This document shows, piece after piece, positions 62,471 to 64,000 of a stretch of DNA of 64,000 bases. Below the pieces are notes generated by a model. The model did no database searches and had not been told where the DNA came from. It saw only the letters and a program-made list of their open reading frames with translations. The first letter of the stretch is position 1; each line of letters starts with the position of its first letter. The position numbers were made by a program, and so were the translations under genes. Origin of the DNA: a virus; the IMG/VR virus record IMGVR_UViG_3300030102_007788, positions 97,149-161,148 of that record. One strand, 5' to 3'.

Positions 62471-62491
62471 TAAGAAAGGAGATTATATAAA

Positions 62492-63574
62492 ATGAAATTA
62501 AAACTTAAAAATACTCCAGAGCAAGTTGAACTGATTAAGGCTATGGGTTCTAAGAATCCTGAAGTCTCTCGCCCCGCAACTGAAGCTTTTGCAGCTTTTA
62601 TCGGGCCGGTTGTTCAACAGGTTTTGCAGCAGGCTAATACCGCTGCATATCTTTATACTGACGTAGAATACGACGAAGATGATAACCCAAGTTATCCTCT
62701 TGATTTGTTTTACGAGCAGAACGGTAAGGATAACTATATCACCATTTACTCTCAGCAAATGGCTGGTGGTCTTCCTTCTTCGCAAATTGCTGGCAATGCA
62801 GAGCTTAAGGTCTCAACCTACAAGCTGGACAGCGCAGTTAGCTTCCTCAAAAAGTATGCTCGTAAGAGCCGCTTGGACGTGGTAAGCAAAGCTATTGAGC
62901 GTATGTCTAACGAGATTGTTGTAAAACAGGATCGTAACGCTTGGGCTGTTGCTCTTAAGGGTCTTGCAGAAGGTAAGGGTAAGTTTGGTACTGGTAGTGC
63001 TGGTGACAACGTTATCAATGCTAGTGCTGGTGCTTTTGGTCTTGCTGACATCAACTCAATGATGACCAAGATGAAGAGAATTAATGCTTCTTACGCTGAC
63101 GGTACTCCTACCGCTGCTTATTCTAAGGGTCTGACTGATATCTTCACTTCTGCTGAAGTTGTTGAAGACATTAGAGCAATCGCTTACAACCCATTCAGCA
63201 ACAGTGCTGAGCAGGTTGGAGATATTGTAAAAGACGAAATGTATAAGGCGGCTGGTGCAAACTCCATCTTTGGTATTAACATCGTTGATCTCTATGAGCT
63301 CGGTAACGGTCAAAAATATAACACATTGTATACTGCAATGGGTGGTACTTTGACTGGTGTTCAGGAAATCATTGTTGGTGTTGATAGATCAGCTGAAGCT
63401 TTTGTTCGCCCTGTTGCTCGCAACTCTGAAACTGGAAGCACATTTACTGCTCTTCCAGATGATCAGTTCGTTCAACGTCAGGACAAAACTGGCTTCTATG
63501 GCGGCTTGGAAGAGGGACGTGTCCTTCTTGATGCTCGCGCCATCGTTGGTCTTCGCAAAGACGTAACTAGCTAA
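62492..63574 (+). CDS. Major capsid protein, 360 aa
   Basis: Place after protease-scaffold, length, GC-richer well-adapted codons and the predicted fold point to an HK97-type major capsid protein: an N-terminal helix, DNPSYPLDLFYEQNGKDNYI extended loop, KKYARKSRLDVVSKAIERMS spine helix, and C-terminal VGVDRSAEAFVRPVARN and FVQRQDKTGFYGGLEEGRVL. AAAGGAG precedes the ATG by about 9 nt. It is followed by a strong terminator. Confidence 0.8.
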   Translation: MKLKLKNTPEQVELIKAMGSKNPEVSRPATEAFAAFIGPVVQQVLQQANTAAYLYTDVEYDEDDNPSYPLDLFYEQNGKDNYITIYSQQMAGGLPSSQIAGNAELKVSTYKLDSAVSFLKKYARKSRLDVVSKAIERMSNEIVVKQDRNAWAVALKGLAEGKGKFGTGSAGDNVINASAGAFGLADINSMMTKMKRINASYADGTPTAAYSKGLTDIFTSAEVVEDIRAIAYNPFSNSAEQVGDIVKDEMYKAAGANSIFGINIVDLYELGNGQKYNTLYTAMGGTLTGVQEIIVGVDRSAEAFVRPVARNSETGSTFTALPDDQFVQRQDKTGFYGGLEEGRVLLDARAIVGLRKDVTS

Positions 63575-63600
63575 TAGAAAATATTAGATTATAAAATATC

Positions 63601-63630
63601 AACCCCGGTCCCGCAAGGGCCGGGGTTTTC
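63601..63630 (+). terminator. Rho-independent terminator after major capsid gene
   Basis: AACCCCGG/CCGGGGTT with inner CCC/GGG and a GCAA tetraloop, then TTTTC. Confidence 0.85.
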
Positions 63631-63679
63631 TATTTTTTAGAAAAAAAGTGTACTTTTTAGTACTATAAGGAATAAGATT

Positions 63680-64000
63680 ATGGCAGCAAAAAAAATCAGA
63701 GCGAAGAAAAGCGTGAAAAATATGTCACAAACTCACGCTAAACAGGAGTTCCAACCTACGACTTTAGACCAAATTTGGGGCGATACGGGCAGTTCTGCTT
63801 ATGGGACTATGGACGAAGAGGTTTATGCCAAAAGAGTTGATGATATGAACTTATCTGACCTGCAAGCCCATGCATCCACAGTTGGAATTATCCCAATTGA
63901 CAATAGGACAATGCTGCGAGACAGGCTCTTAAGAGAATTTAGAAAACACGTAGCCGCTTACCAGAAGCCAATTCAAGAAGTTGATGGTCCGAAGACATTA
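63680..64000 (+). CDS. Head-region protein, 3' end cut by window edge
   Basis: An open frame runs from ATG 63680 (MAAKKIRAKKSVKNMSQTHA) to the window edge, 107 codons without a stop. AAGGAA stands about 9 nt upstream, and GTGTACTTT at 63648 may be a weak late box. Basic N-terminus, then SSAYGTMDEEVYAKRVDD and LRDRLLREFRKHV. Place suggests a head-completion protein or a head-tail connector; no family recognised. Confidence 0.7.
   Translation, partial: MAAKKIRAKKSVKNMSQTHAKQEFQPTTLDQIWGDTGSSAYGTMDEEVYAKRVDDMNLSDLQAHASTVGIIPIDNRTMLRDRLLREFRKHVAAYQKPIQEVDGPKTL

Overview
The window is part of the genome of a tailed double-stranded DNA bacteriophage (Caudoviricetes). It carries a portal protein, large terminase, prohead protease with scaffold, major capsid protein, two very long tail fibres that end in self-cleaving S74 chaperone domains, and a holin/spanin lysis set. 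Lipoproteins, the two-part spanin and a heptosyltransferase-type enzyme point to a Gram-negative host. The host cannot be named from sequence. No integrase or repressor-integrase pair is visible, so a lytic lifestyle is likely but not proven.

Layout: (1) 1-5430 is a dense forward operon of small, mostly unknown proteins, many joined by ATGA or TAATG overlaps. (2) 5430-6160 is a non-coding AT-rich stretch with terminators and 33/34-bp iteron-like repeats, a candidate replication origin. It is followed by a RuvB-like AAA+ ATPase. (3) 8000-20430 is an accessory (probably early) region of short genes. Most genes have their own sigma70-type promoter, and the start codon lies about 10 nt after the -10 box. 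Seven 82-bp palindromic repeats divide the region into cassettes. It also holds a tRNA-Cys, a DUF932 gene, a SleB-type endolysin and at least three candidate structured RNAs. (4) 20580-31930 is a mixed-strand region with two HNH endonucleases, a glycosyltransferase, duplicated small structural-like proteins, an HMA metal-binding protein, an ankyrin-class III nucleotidyl cyclase fusion in an operon with a ferredoxin, a mini-MscS-like membrane protein and PhoH. (5) 31955-57570 is the forward late operon: zinc ribbon, sigma factor, putative small terminase, a C2H2-ERCC4 nuclease, large terminase, portal, structural proteins, 3210-aa and 1526-aa tail fibres and an autotransporter-type heptosyltransferase. 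(6) 57518-64000 holds a second glycosyltransferase, holin, overlapping spanins, prohead protease-scaffold, a head protein and the major capsid protein.

Two promoter classes are visible. The accessory region uses TTGAC or TTGCA, a 16-17 bp gap, a TATACT-like box, about 10 nt, then ATG. Virion and mid-region genes instead have a GTGTAATAT-like box 5-19 nt before the ATG with no -35, presumably read with the phage-encoded sigma factor. Both imply leaderless or nearly leaderless mRNAs.

The most unusual items are the seven exact-length 82-bp triple-hairpin elements, the promoter/start modules, a minus-strand RNA whose hairpin loop copies the anti-Shine-Dalgarno sequence, the ankyrin-cyclase/ferredoxin operon, and the heptosyltransferase directly behind the giant repetitive fibres.
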